Part shown: in pieces, positions 17,725 through 25,454 of the stretch
Numbering within the stretch: the stretch's first letter is position 1
How the letters are laid out: each line of letters starts with the position of its first letter
Assembly: GCF_000285555.1 (NCBI RefSeq)
Contig: NZ_HE610997.1
Coordinates: forward strand, 97,555-161,554
DNA from: Kurthia massiliensis
GTDB lineage: Bacteria > Bacillota > Bacilli > Bacillales_A > Planococcaceae
Length of the DNA stretch: 64,000 nucleotides
Direction of reading: 5' to 3'
Made by a program: the position numbers and the translations under genes
The notes under the pieces: model-generated
The model's database searches: none
Told to the model about the DNA's origin: nothing
The model's input: only the letters and a program-made list of their open reading frames with translations

Positions 17725-18231
17725 GTGACGAATCAAACATTTGATGCGTTTAGTATTTGGAAAGATCTATACGATCGCACTGAGAGCGCATTCCGCGATT
17801 CGATTCAATCGACGCTTGAACAACCAGCCTTTGCAGAGGGACTAGGTCAAATTCAAAAGCAATACTTACAATATCAAGGATTAGTGAATGGCATGACAGA
17901 GTCTTACTTAAAGCAAGTAAACGTGCCAACACGTGATGAAATTGCGAGTATCGCTTCATTAGTGATCAATGTGGAGTCTAAAATTATCGATTTAGAAGAC
18001 CAATTAGATGACATCGACACAGCGCATGAAACGAATTCAAAAGAAATTAAACAATTAAAAACGTCTGTATCTAAATTAGATAAAAAATTAGATACAGTCA
18101 TTGAATTGTTAACGAAACAAGTAGAGGCAACTGCAAAACCTGCACCTGTCACAGTACCAGCTGCGGATATTAAAGTGCAAACGGCTGCTTCTACAGCAAA
18201 AGCGACACCAAAAACACAACCGAAGAAGTAA
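17725..18231 (+). CDS. phaR: PHA synthase subunit PhaR (class IV)
   Basis: A 168-aa partner subunit of class IV PHA synthase. It begins MTNQTFDAFSIWKDLYDRTESAF, and the central region IASIASLVINVESKIIDLEDQLDDID is a predicted coiled coil with a second heptad stretch to ~residue 128. The last ~40 residues are a low-complexity Ala/Pro/Lys tail. GTG start at 17725 behind GAGGAGGAA. PhaR is required for activity of the PhaC next to it and forms the PhaRC complex on granules. The usual third gene, phaB (acetoacetyl-CoA reductase), is missing between phaR and phaC. Confidence 0.9.
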   Translation: MTNQTFDAFSIWKDLYDRTESAFRDSIQSTLEQPAFAEGLGQIQKQYLQYQGLVNGMTESYLKQVNVPTRDEIASIASLVINVESKIIDLEDQLDDIDTAHETNSKEIKQLKTSVSKLDKKLDTVIELLTKQVEATAKPAPVTVPAADIKVQTAASTAKATPKTQPKK

Positions 18232-18280
18232 TGATCGGAACGTTTTAACAAGCTTAATCCAAAGACAAAGACATCCATGA

Positions 18281-18386
18281 AAAAGCGTATCGTTTCAATG
18301 CACCTTTTCGAACAACTTTATCGTTCATTCCGAAAAGGCTCATCTGATAGACATGCTTTTATCACATCAATGATTGAGACGCTTTT
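18281..18386 (+). repeat. Nested inverted repeats in the phaR-phaC spacer
   Basis: Outer arms AAAAGCGT (18281-18288) and ACGCTTTT (18379-18386) enclose inner perfect arms CCTTTTCG (18303-18310) and CGAAAAGG (18331-18338). The structure fills the 212-base spacer where phaB stands in related clusters. There is no T-run, so it is more likely an mRNA stability or processing element than a terminator. A 37-codon frame (18277-18390) overlaps it but has no ribosome site. Confidence 0.5.
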
Positions 18387-18443
18387 GTAATCAACCAAAG
18401 AAGCTTTAATTGAAAAAATTATTTTACTATTGGAGGTTTTGTT

Positions 18444-19553
18444 GTGAGTAATGGAGTATCTACTGCACCACTTTTCGAGCAATGGCTTGAAGCAATGAAA
18501 TTACCTGAGGAAGCAGTATTGCCACAGGATTTGGAAAAACTAAAACGTTTTACAGAAGTCGTAACGACAGACGCGGAACCACAAGTTGGTCAAACACCGA
18601 AAGAAGTCATTTGGACAAAAAATAAGGCGAAACTATATCATTATGCACCGAGCAAAAAGAAAACGAATAAAGTGCCAATTTTATTCGTCTATGCATTAAT
18701 TAACCGCGCCTATATTTTAGATTTATACCCAGGCAATAGCTTAATCGAATACTTAACAAACGAAGGCCACGATGTATACTTAATCGACTGGGGTACAGCA
18801 GGCTATGAAGATCGTCATATGAAACTAGACGATTATATCGTTGACTACATTCCTCGCGCTGTGAAAAAAGTGTTAAAACATGCTGGTGCAAAAGAAATTA
18901 CGATGTACGGTTACTGCATGGGTGGTACGATGACAACGATCTTTACGTCACTATACAACGACATTTTACCGATTCGTAACCTTGTATTAATGACATCACC
19001 GACAGATTTTGAAGATGCAGGTCTTTATTCTAACTGGTTAAACAAAGATACGTTCCAATTAGATAAAATCGTCGATACGTTAGGTAATGTACCATTTGAA
19101 ATGATCGATTACGGGAACCGTTTACTAAGCCCAATTTCTAACTCAATGGGTACGTATGTGAACTTAGCGAGCCGTATCGATAACGACAATGCGGTGTTAA
19201 CTTGGAAGTTAATGCAAAAATGGTTGAACGATGGTGTACCATTCCCTGGTGAATCTTATCGTCAATGGATTCGTGACTTCTATCAAGAAAATAAATTAGT
19301 AAAAGGGGAGCTGGAAGTACGCGGTCAGCAAGTTGATTTATCAAAAATCAAAGCAAACTTACTGAATATTTGCGCAACTCGTGATAATATCGTACAACCA
19401 GATCAAATCCGTGCGTTAAACAAAGCGGTTTCTAGTAAAGTAAACACATTACACGAAGTACCAACAGGTCACGTATCTGTATGTACAGGTCGCTATGCGA
19501 AAAAAGAAATTTACCCTTACATTAGCGAATGGTTAAAACAAAACTCTAAATAA
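18444..19553 (+). CDS. phaC: Class IV poly(3-hydroxyalkanoate) synthase subunit PhaC
   Basis: A 369-aa alpha/beta-hydrolase-fold polymerase that joins (R)-3-hydroxyacyl-CoA into PHA. The lipase-like box is GYCMGG, with nucleophile Cys158. The other triad members are Asp314 (TRDNIVQP) and His343 (PTGHVSV). The length matches class III/IV catalytic subunits (about 40 kDa). GTG start at 18444 after TGGAGG. It follows phaR with a 212-base structured spacer and ends at a strong terminator, so phaR-phaC is probably one operon. No phaA or phaB is present in the window. Confidence 0.92.
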   Translation: MSNGVSTAPLFEQWLEAMKLPEEAVLPQDLEKLKRFTEVVTTDAEPQVGQTPKEVIWTKNKAKLYHYAPSKKKTNKVPILFVYALINRAYILDLYPGNSLIEYLTNEGHDVYLIDWGTAGYEDRHMKLDDYIVDYIPRAVKKVLKHAGAKEITMYGYCMGGTMTTIFTSLYNDILPIRNLVLMTSPTDFEDAGLYSNWLNKDTFQLDKIVDTLGNVPFEMIDYGNRLLSPISNSMGTYVNLASRIDNDNAVLTWKLMQKWLNDGVPFPGESYRQWIRDFYQENKLVKGELEVRGQQVDLSKIKANLLNICATRDNIVQPDQIRALNKAVSSKVNTLHEVPTGHVSVCTGRYAKKEIYPYISEWLKQNSK

Positions 19554-19561
19554 AATCAATG

Positions 19562-19603
19562 AAAATCCCCTTGAAATCTATATAGCTTTCAAGGGGATTT
19601 TTG
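19562..19603 (+). terminator. Terminator of phaC
   Basis: AATCCCCTTGAAA and TTTCAAGGGGATT form a 13-bp stem followed by T residues. Confidence 0.85.
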
Positions 19604-19692
19604 CGTTGTTTGTGAAAGAAGTGAAGCGGGTAATTGGAGGTTACAAATGTTACTTATGATATGTGTGACGAGTCTAACAACTAGGAGGATTA

Positions 19693-20358
19693 ATGATGAT
19701 GTTCAAGAAAAAACTAATTGCGACGATTGCTGCTTTTGGGGTACTGCTACCAAGCTCCTTCGCCTCTGCTGCGACGATTTCATCTGCTACCGCATATAAA
19801 CCGTCTCACAATTATAAGTACACTGTCTATGATGCTTACGGTTATCCGAATCGCAATTTTACGCTCACTTGTAAAAATAGTGGCACGTATAATGCGCGCT
19901 GTACGAACAAAAGCACAATTTACACGTATAACATTACGAAAAAATCATTCGAATTTTATGTGAATGGCGATGTACCGGTCGTTACGCCTTATTATTTCCC
20001 ACTTTCAACTGGAAAGACCTACTACAAAACAGGGTATGACGGTTTGTCTTCTTACAAGTACAGCTATAAAGTGCTTGCTACAAATATGAAGAAAAAGGTA
20101 GGGAAGAAAACGTATTACAACGTGATTCAACTGAAAAATAATGTTGATAACAGTTATACGTATATTGCGAAATCGCATGGTATCGTGTTAATGACAGCTC
20201 CTTACAATGGGAAACAAACGACTGTATATAGTGTCACGAATTACACAAAAAATAACGAATCTAAAAAAGGCCCTTGCACGTATGTCATTACGTGGGGGCC
20301 TTTTACGATTGTTTTAACATCTTTTCGATATCTTCTAATATGTTTTGATATTCACTAA
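19693..20358 (+). CDS. Small secreted protein, C-terminus doubtful
   Basis: Up to 221 aa with a clear signal peptide (FKKKLIATIAAFGVLLPSSFASA, cleavage near SA|ATI). The mature part is rich in Tyr, Thr and Lys, has a Cys pair about 16 residues apart (TLTCKNSGTYNARCTNKS), and is predicted beta. No family is recognised. AGGAGG at 19683-19688 serves ATG 19693, 19696 or 19699. The last ~35 codons run through the dctB terminator (20265-20304) and into the convergent dctB gene. An extra A in the A6 run at 20247-20252 would stop the protein at NYTKK, before that hairpin, which looks the more natural end. Confidence 0.6.
   Translation: MMMFKKKLIATIAAFGVLLPSSFASAATISSATAYKPSHNYKYTVYDAYGYPNRNFTLTCKNSGTYNARCTNKSTIYTYNITKKSFEFYVNGDVPVVTPYYFPLSTGKTYYKTGYDGLSSYKYSYKVLATNMKKKVGKKTYYNVIQLKNNVDNSYTYIAKSHGIVLMTAPYNGKQTTVYSVTNYTKNNESKKGPCTYVITWGPFTIVLTSFRYLLICFDIH
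20265..20304 (-). terminator. Terminator of dctB
   Basis: Two-part stem: AAAAGGCCC with GGGCCTTTT, then CACGTA with TACGTG. The better T-run lies on the minus strand, so it chiefly ends dctB. Confidence 0.75.
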
Positions 20359-21343
20359 CGCGAAAGTTATCGTATAGTGGCTGTAATTTTTGCTGCCATT
20401 TCTTTACTTCTCGATCTGGAAGGGTGTAAAAAATCGTCCCGTACGCTTTCATATGTTCATAATCTTCATCATTCATTTCTTTCGCAAGCTGATCGTTATA
20501 GCGCGTCGTTTCAATCATCGCTTCTTCAATAATTTGTTGCTGATTAGGAGAGAGTGATTGCCAAAATGATTCATTCATCAAGATGCCATATCCTAAAATC
20601 CCATGGCGCGATAGTGTAATATACGGTTCTTGTTTATAAAAACTTTTCGAATAAATGTTAGATAGCGTATTTTCTTGAATGTCGATTGTTTGATGGTCTA
20701 GCAATAAGTTCACTTCATCAAACGAAGTTGCCGTTGCTTCCGCTCCGAGTAGCTGTGCCTGCCGCTTCAACATCATACTATTCATTGTACGCATGCGTTT
20801 CCCTTGAAAATCCGCTAACGTTTTAATCGGTTTATCTTTTGCAATCATTTGCTTGAAACCATTTTGCCAAAATCCGAGTCCGTGAATATTCCGTTTTTCC
20901 GCTGCATCTAATAAAGTTTTTCCGACTGGCCCCGCCATTATCCGCTTTACATCCGCTTCGTTTTCGAATAGAAACGGTAAATCTAACACCGACCAAATCG
21001 GCAGTTCACTCGAAATTTTTGAATAGCTCGGCGCAATCATTTGCACGTCGTTTCGTTTTAACGCTGCCATTTCATCTTTATCGTTGTATAGCATACCGTT
21101 TGGATAGAGTGCGACTTGAATTTGCCCACCTGATTTTTGTTCTACGAGCTTTTTGAATCGAAGTGCTGCGAGTCCTTTCGGCGTGTTTTCAGCGACGACA
21201 TGGCTAAAGTGAATCGTTACACGTTCATTTAGACCTTGTTGTTCTGCATCTGTATAAGTTGTTTGTGCTGTCAATCGTGGTAGCGTAAAAGAGCCAAGTG
21301 CTACGATAATTAACAGTATGGCTGATAATAAATAAGTACGCAT
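20303..21343 (-). CDS. dctB: TRAP-type C4-dicarboxylate-binding protein DctB
   Basis: A 346-aa extracytoplasmic solute-binding protein of the DctP/TRAP family. An uncleaved or signal-type N-terminal hydrophobic segment (YLLSAILLIIVALGSFTL) anchors it. The family core follows: FSHVVAENTPKGLAALRFKKLVEQKSGGQIQVALYPNGML, DLPFLFENEADV, and FQGKRMRTMNSMMLKRQAQLLGAEATATSFDEVNLLL. No TRAP membrane subunits are nearby. In B. subtilis the orthologue DctB (YdbE) works with sensor DctS instead of as a transporter component; the divergent dctSR genes here argue for the same role. Start ATG 21343 behind GGAGGAA. Confidence 0.88.
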   Translation of the reverse strand: MRTYLLSAILLIIVALGSFTLPRLTAQTTYTDAEQQGLNERVTIHFSHVVAENTPKGLAALRFKKLVEQKSGGQIQVALYPNGMLYNDKDEMAALKRNDVQMIAPSYSKISSELPIWSVLDLPFLFENEADVKRIMAGPVGKTLLDAAEKRNIHGLGFWQNGFKQMIAKDKPIKTLADFQGKRMRTMNSMMLKRQAQLLGAEATATSFDEVNLLLDHQTIDIQENTLSNIYSKSFYKQEPYITLSRHGILGYGILMNESFWQSLSPNQQQIIEEAMIETTRYNDQLAKEMNDEDYEHMKAYGTIFYTLPDREVKKWQQKLQPLYDNFRVSEYQNILEDIEKMLKQS

Positions 21344-21426
21344 ACGTTCCTCCGAATTGATTGATGAGGTTATTTTACCATAAGAATCGTGCTAAAATAG
21401 AAACGTTTACAAAGGGGAGGGGCTGT

Positions 21427-23031
21427 ATGACAAATTTTAAATTAACGATGAATGGAAAAATTACGGCTTTAACGTTCTTTATTATCGTATTTTCGTTTTT
21501 ACTCGCAGGGCTTTTTATTATGAGTCATGTTTTACAATCTGAGGAAAAACGAATTTCAGAGCAAGCGATGCTCGTCGCACAAACGGTCGCAAAGCTATCA
21601 GAAGTAGCCGAAACGTTATCAGATACAACGACTAGTAATGAACAAAAGGCAAATATGCTTGATGAAACGATTCAAAATGTACAAACAACTAATAAAGCAG
21701 ATTATATTGTCGTTTTAACGATGGATCGGGTTCGTTTAACACACCCACATCATGCGCTGATCGGTGTTCGCTCACAGTCGAATGATTTAAATGATGCGTT
21801 CACAGAGCATTATTATACGACAGTAGCAAAAGGGGACGTTGGTAATATGGCGCGTGCATTCGTACCAGTGATGAACGCTTCTCATACGCAAATTGGCGTT
21901 GTGCTTGTCGGTTATGAATTGCCGACATTTTGGTACATTGTTACGTCGTTAAAAAAAGAAATTGCGATTGCTATTTTATTGTCTTTATTGTTCGGTGGCT
22001 GGGGTGCATTTTTACTTAGTCGTAGTATGAAACGCGAATTGTTAGACTATGAACCACATGAAATTGCGAAACTATATATTGAACGTACAGAAGCGTTCAA
22101 TGCGATGCATGAAGGTGTGATCGCCATTGATAATCACTTTACGATTACAGTGTTTAATGTAAAGGCAAAGCAAATTCTCGGCGTAGAAGATGAATTGTTA
22201 ATAGGCCGGAACATTTATGACGTGTTACCAGATTCTCGATTACCAGAAATTATTGATTTTAATCAGCCGATTTACAATAAAGAGCTATTAATTAATCAAC
22301 ATACGATTTTATCGAATCGTGTACCGATTGAAGTAGCGGGGGAGACAGTAGGGGCTATCGCCATTTTCCAAGATCGGACAGAAGTGAAAAAGCTTGCGGA
22401 AGAACTTACAGGTGTGAAAGAATTCGTACAAGCATTGCGCATTCAAAATCATGAGCATAAAAATAAAATACATACCGTTGCAGGGCTTATTCAACTCGGT
22501 AATTATGACGAAGCGTTACACTATATACAAGGGGTCAAGCAAGCGCAAGACGATATACATCATTTTTTACATACGCGCATTCAAAATAAAAATTTAGCTG
22601 GGTTGCTGCTTAGTAAGGTGAATCACGGTAAAGAATTAGGGATTACCGTAGAGATTGATGACCAAAGTAAATTAGATTACTTACCACCATCTCTCGATTT
22701 TCATGATTTTGTCGTCGTGCTCGGCAATTTAATTGAAAACAGTTTTGATGCGTTGCAGCTATGTGACCATGAAGAAAAGCATTTGCTCATTAGCATTGAT
22801 CAAGATGAGCAATTACTAACGATTTTAGTCGAAGATAATGGTATTGGAATGACGGAGGCACAATTAGCACGTATTTTTGATAACGGTTTTACGACGAAAA
22901 AATCGAAAAATCATGGGATTGGGCTTTATTTAATCCATGATATTATACAAAAAGCAAATGGTACAATCGACGTGATGAGTACGCCGAATGCGGGTACAAG
23001 TATTGTTATCACGTTTGATATGGAAGGGTGA
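21427..23031 (+). CDS. dctS: C4-dicarboxylate sensor histidine kinase DctS (CitA/DcuS family)
   Basis: A 534-aa membrane kinase. TM1 lies at ~13-33, an extracytoplasmic PAS-like (PDC) sensor at ~35-175 (RVRLTHPHHALIGVR, the CitA/DcuS ligand-binding signature) and TM2 at ~178-200. A cytoplasmic PAS is at ~215-325, the dimerisation His motif is IQNHEHKNKIHTVAGLIQLG, and an HATPase domain follows (NLIENSFDAL, VEDNGIGM, KSKNHGIGLYL). I use ATG 21427 with AAAGGGGAGG upstream; an in-frame ATG at 21361 has no site. It is expected to phosphorylate DctR in response to succinate/fumarate/malate, probably together with DctB encoded divergently. Its stop is 4 bases before dctR. Confidence 0.92.
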   Translation: MTNFKLTMNGKITALTFFIIVFSFLLAGLFIMSHVLQSEEKRISEQAMLVAQTVAKLSEVAETLSDTTTSNEQKANMLDETIQNVQTTNKADYIVVLTMDRVRLTHPHHALIGVRSQSNDLNDAFTEHYYTTVAKGDVGNMARAFVPVMNASHTQIGVVLVGYELPTFWYIVTSLKKEIAIAILLSLLFGGWGAFLLSRSMKRELLDYEPHEIAKLYIERTEAFNAMHEGVIAIDNHFTITVFNVKAKQILGVEDELLIGRNIYDVLPDSRLPEIIDFNQPIYNKELLINQHTILSNRVPIEVAGETVGAIAIFQDRTEVKKLAEELTGVKEFVQALRIQNHEHKNKIHTVAGLIQLGNYDEALHYIQGVKQAQDDIHHFLHTRIQNKNLAGLLLSKVNHGKELGITVEIDDQSKLDYLPPSLDFHDFVVVLGNLIENSFDALQLCDHEEKHLLISIDQDEQLLTILVEDNGIGMTEAQLARIFDNGFTTKKSKNHGIGLYLIHDIIQKANGTIDVMSTPNAGTSIVITFDMEG

Positions 23032-23035
23032 ACAG

Positions 23036-23707
23036 ATGTTACGAGTGTTATTAGTAGAAGATGATCCGATGGTGCGTCAAGTGAATCGGCAGTTCATTGA
23101 AAAAGTATCAGGTTTTCAAGTTATTGATACGGCTTCAGACGGCATTGAAGGGGTAGAGAAAGCTGCAACGTTACAACCAGACCTTGTATTTATGGACATT
23201 TTTATGCCAAAGCAAGATGGGATTGAAAGTTTACGTCAATTGCGAGAACGATCGATTCCAGTTGATGTCATTACCGTCACAGCAGCGAACGATACGAAAA
23301 CGATTGAGCGTATCGTGCAATTAGGGGTTTTTGATTATGTCATGAAACCTTTTACGTTTGAGCGTATTGAAGAGTCTTTACTGCGATATGCTGCATATAA
23401 ACAGCAAACGCAGTCGAAAGAAGCGGTGACGCAAGAGGAACTCGATCGTATTTTACATAGTGCTGCGCATCATGAACATATAAAAGATTTACCGAAAGGG
23501 CTTAATAAAGCGACACTCGATAAAATTGTTGCGTATATCGGTACACAAAACATTGCGATTTCTGCTGAAGAGGTTGCGCATGGTGTTGGTCTAGCGCGTG
23601 TAACAGCACGACGATATTTAGATTTTTTAGAAAAACAGAACAAAGTGGCGATTGAGATTCAATATGGCGGTGTCGGACGACCTGTTAACCAATATAAATT
23701 ACTGTGA
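23036..23707 (+). CDS. dctR: Response regulator DctR (CitB family)
   Basis: A 223-aa regulator. The receiver (1-~120) keeps the acidic pair in LLVEDDPMVR, phospho-acceptor Asp in LVFMDIFMP, Thr in VITVTAAND and Lys in YVMKPF. The C-terminal domain carries a helix-turn-helix (ISAEEVAHGVGLARVTARRYLDFLEK) of the CitB/DpiA type. The ATG at 23036 is preceded by GAAGGGTGA; the longer frame from 22988 overlaps dctS and lacks a site. The likely target is a dicarboxylate transporter, the best local candidate being dctA at 15131-16423. Confidence 0.92.
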   Translation: MLRVLLVEDDPMVRQVNRQFIEKVSGFQVIDTASDGIEGVEKAATLQPDLVFMDIFMPKQDGIESLRQLRERSIPVDVITVTAANDTKTIERIVQLGVFDYVMKPFTFERIEESLLRYAAYKQQTQSKEAVTQEELDRILHSAAHHEHIKDLPKGLNKATLDKIVAYIGTQNIAISAEEVAHGVGLARVTARRYLDFLEKQNKVAIEIQYGGVGRPVNQYKLL

Positions 23708-23731
23708 GCATGAATTCCTATGCTCTTTTTT
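23706..23731 (+). terminator. Terminator of dctSR
   Basis: GAGCAT / ATGCTC stem beginning at the stop codon and followed by a T-run. Confidence 0.7.
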
Positions 23732-23824
23732 GTTATTTTTTTGATGTGATGTCTAAAAATTACCGAGGTTTTACTTAGGCAATGTCAAATAAATAACATT
23801 TCTAAGATTCGCCGAAAAAATGCT

Positions 23825-24559
23825 TTATATATGAATCCAATGGTGTTGTCGCGCAAGGTGAATCGGTGAATTTTCGATTTTTTCTCGATAATCTTCGATA
23901 TTATCGTCATAATGCATAGCGACGATATAGCGTTGTACTTCTTTAGGGTAGTAGGCGAGCACTTCGTCAAATGTGCTATGGACAGGGTTTGGTGTAAAAC
24001 TCATATCTTGTAAGATTAACTTCGTTTGGCGCGTCACAGCGGAGCGGAAAGGACTTTCTGTAAGTTTTTTAATATCGGACGTATAAAGAAGCTGTGTACC
24101 ATCAGGTTGTGTAATACGGAGTCCGGTACTTAACATGCCAGTTATGTGTAAGTTCGTCGTAGATAGCAACTCCAGTTTGTAGCCGTTCAATATATGCGGT
24201 TGCTGCGTATGCAAAAGCTTAAATTGGCAAAATTGTTCAATCGTTTGTGCATCAAGCCCAGGTGCTAATACTGATAACACGTCGTCATACAATTCTTGCA
24301 TCATATAGATGGTTGTTGGAAGGTCTGATGCGGAGCGGCGTGTTACTAGCTCTGAGAGGCCTCCAACGTGGTCAAAATGGCAATGGGTAATAAATACATT
24401 CTCGATATGCTCATAGCCCATACCAGCCTCATATAATGAGAAACGTAGCGATGTGCCACAGTCTATTAATAACGGCATACCATCAAAATCAAATAAGAAG
24501 TTGTTGTGGAAGAATCGGTTTGTAAACGCGCCACCAACACCGAGTGGTAAAATGTTCAT
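23825..24559 (-). CDS. MBL-fold hydrolase, RNase Z-like subgroup
   Basis: A 244-aa metallo-beta-lactamase-fold protein. The metal site motif is THCHFDHVGG, with an early LLIDCGTSLRFSLYEAG strand-loop, later YTSDIKKL (the bridging Asp), and a C-terminal VAMHYDD in the final His position. This arrangement resembles the RNase Z/PhnP-like subgroup, but the long tRNA-binding exosite is not visible, so tRNA processing is not claimed. Start ATG 24559. It is monocistronic, convergent with dctR. The substrate is unknown. Confidence 0.82.
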   Translation of the reverse strand: MNILPLGVGGAFTNRFFHNNFLFDFDGMPLLIDCGTSLRFSLYEAGMGYEHIENVFITHCHFDHVGGLSELVTRRSASDLPTTIYMMQELYDDVLSVLAPGLDAQTIEQFCQFKLLHTQQPHILNGYKLELLSTTNLHITGMLSTGLRITQPDGTQLLYTSDIKKLTESPFRSAVTRQTKLILQDMSFTPNPVHSTFDEVLAYYPKEVQRYIVAMHYDDNIEDYREKIENSPIHLARQHHWIHI

Positions 24560-24654
24560 GTCATCAGCTCCAGTATATGAATTAATGTGTGTATGTAATA
24601 AATACCCAAAAAATGAGCAATTTCACTTCTATTTTATAACTTCCACTAATATAT

Positions 24655-24669
24655 ATTATGTAAACTAAA
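24655..24669 (+). repeat. Third copy of the 15-bp attatgtaaactaaa repeat
   Basis: Identical to 535-549 and to the complement of 1583-1597. It lies about 95 bases upstream of the MBL-fold gene that ends at 23825, just as the first copy lies upstream of the other MBL-fold gene, but in the opposite orientation relative to the gene. Confidence 0.6.
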
Positions 24670-24715
24670 AATAAATCGTTTTATCAACCCATTATTTCCT
24701 TCGTTTATACATCAC

Positions 24716-24759
24716 AAAAAAACAAGAATTGATGATCTCCCGCTTCTTCATCAATTCTT
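24716..24759 (-). terminator. Terminator of the interrupted membrane-protein gene
   Basis: A 12-bp perfect stem (AAGAATTGATGA / TCATCAATTCTT), followed on the minus strand by a run of T. Confidence 0.8.
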
Positions 24760-24771
24760 ATCTTGATGATA

Positions 24772-25308
24772 CTATTTCCTTCCATGTCCACATTCACATT
24801 TGTGTAAAGGCGCCATACAATGCGCACAACAATCGCTAAGATCATCTTTTTGCATTTCTCCGTATTTATCATAATATACGTCTGGATCTAATCGAAATGC
24901 ATCATCTTCTTTTTCATCATCTACATGAGTGTTTGTGTAATTGTACATCTCATTTAATCCGCTTCCTGCACTTGATCCACCGCCACTAAATGATGACTGG
25001 CATGCTAATATTCGATTGATTTTCCGTCTAAACTTTATGTGTAATACGAATAGTATGACAGCCCCTATTATTGTCGCAATCGCTGATAATAATAAGCTTT
25101 TATCGTTTACATACATAAAGATGCCAAATACTAGCAATAAATATTTCCATAAAGGTCCTAGTAAAATTAAGTATGGAAAACTCACTTTTACATTGTCTAA
25201 CTACACTGTTTTAACATCACTATATAGATCATCATACGTATAAATAGAAATTAACAAGACGTACAAAATCACATTGCTACATACAGCATAAAGATATGGT
25301 GATTTCAT
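24772..25308 (-). pseudogene. Membrane protein with Cys-rich tail, split by an in-frame TAG
   Basis: A well-formed start (ATG 25308 behind GAGGGGGAG) opens a frame MKSPYLYAVCSNVILYVLLISIYTYDD that stops at TAG (25203-25201). The frame then continues without shift for another 143 codons to 24772. The second part alone would need a GTG at 25185 with no good ribosome site. Read together, the product is about 178 residues with four hydrophobic segments, a Gly/Ser linker and a C-terminal Cys/His cluster (DCCAHCMAPLHKCECGHGRK) that could bind zinc. A single C-to-T change (CAG to TAG) would explain the break. No family is recognised. Real pseudogene, readthrough and sequencing error are all open. 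Confidence 0.6.
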
Positions 25309-25454
25309 TGTCTACTCCCCCTCTTCTATCATTCATGAAATACGCATATTTTACCATAAAATGTAATTTAATAATCTTCTTCGTAAAAATAAACGAATTT
25401 CTATATACTGTATATATAAAGTGACGTAAACATGAATTAAGGAGCTGATTAAAT

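Noticed and set aside
18277..18390. A 37-codon ORF between phaR and phaC
   Set aside because: No ribosome site, no conserved look, and it coincides with the arms of the inverted repeats.
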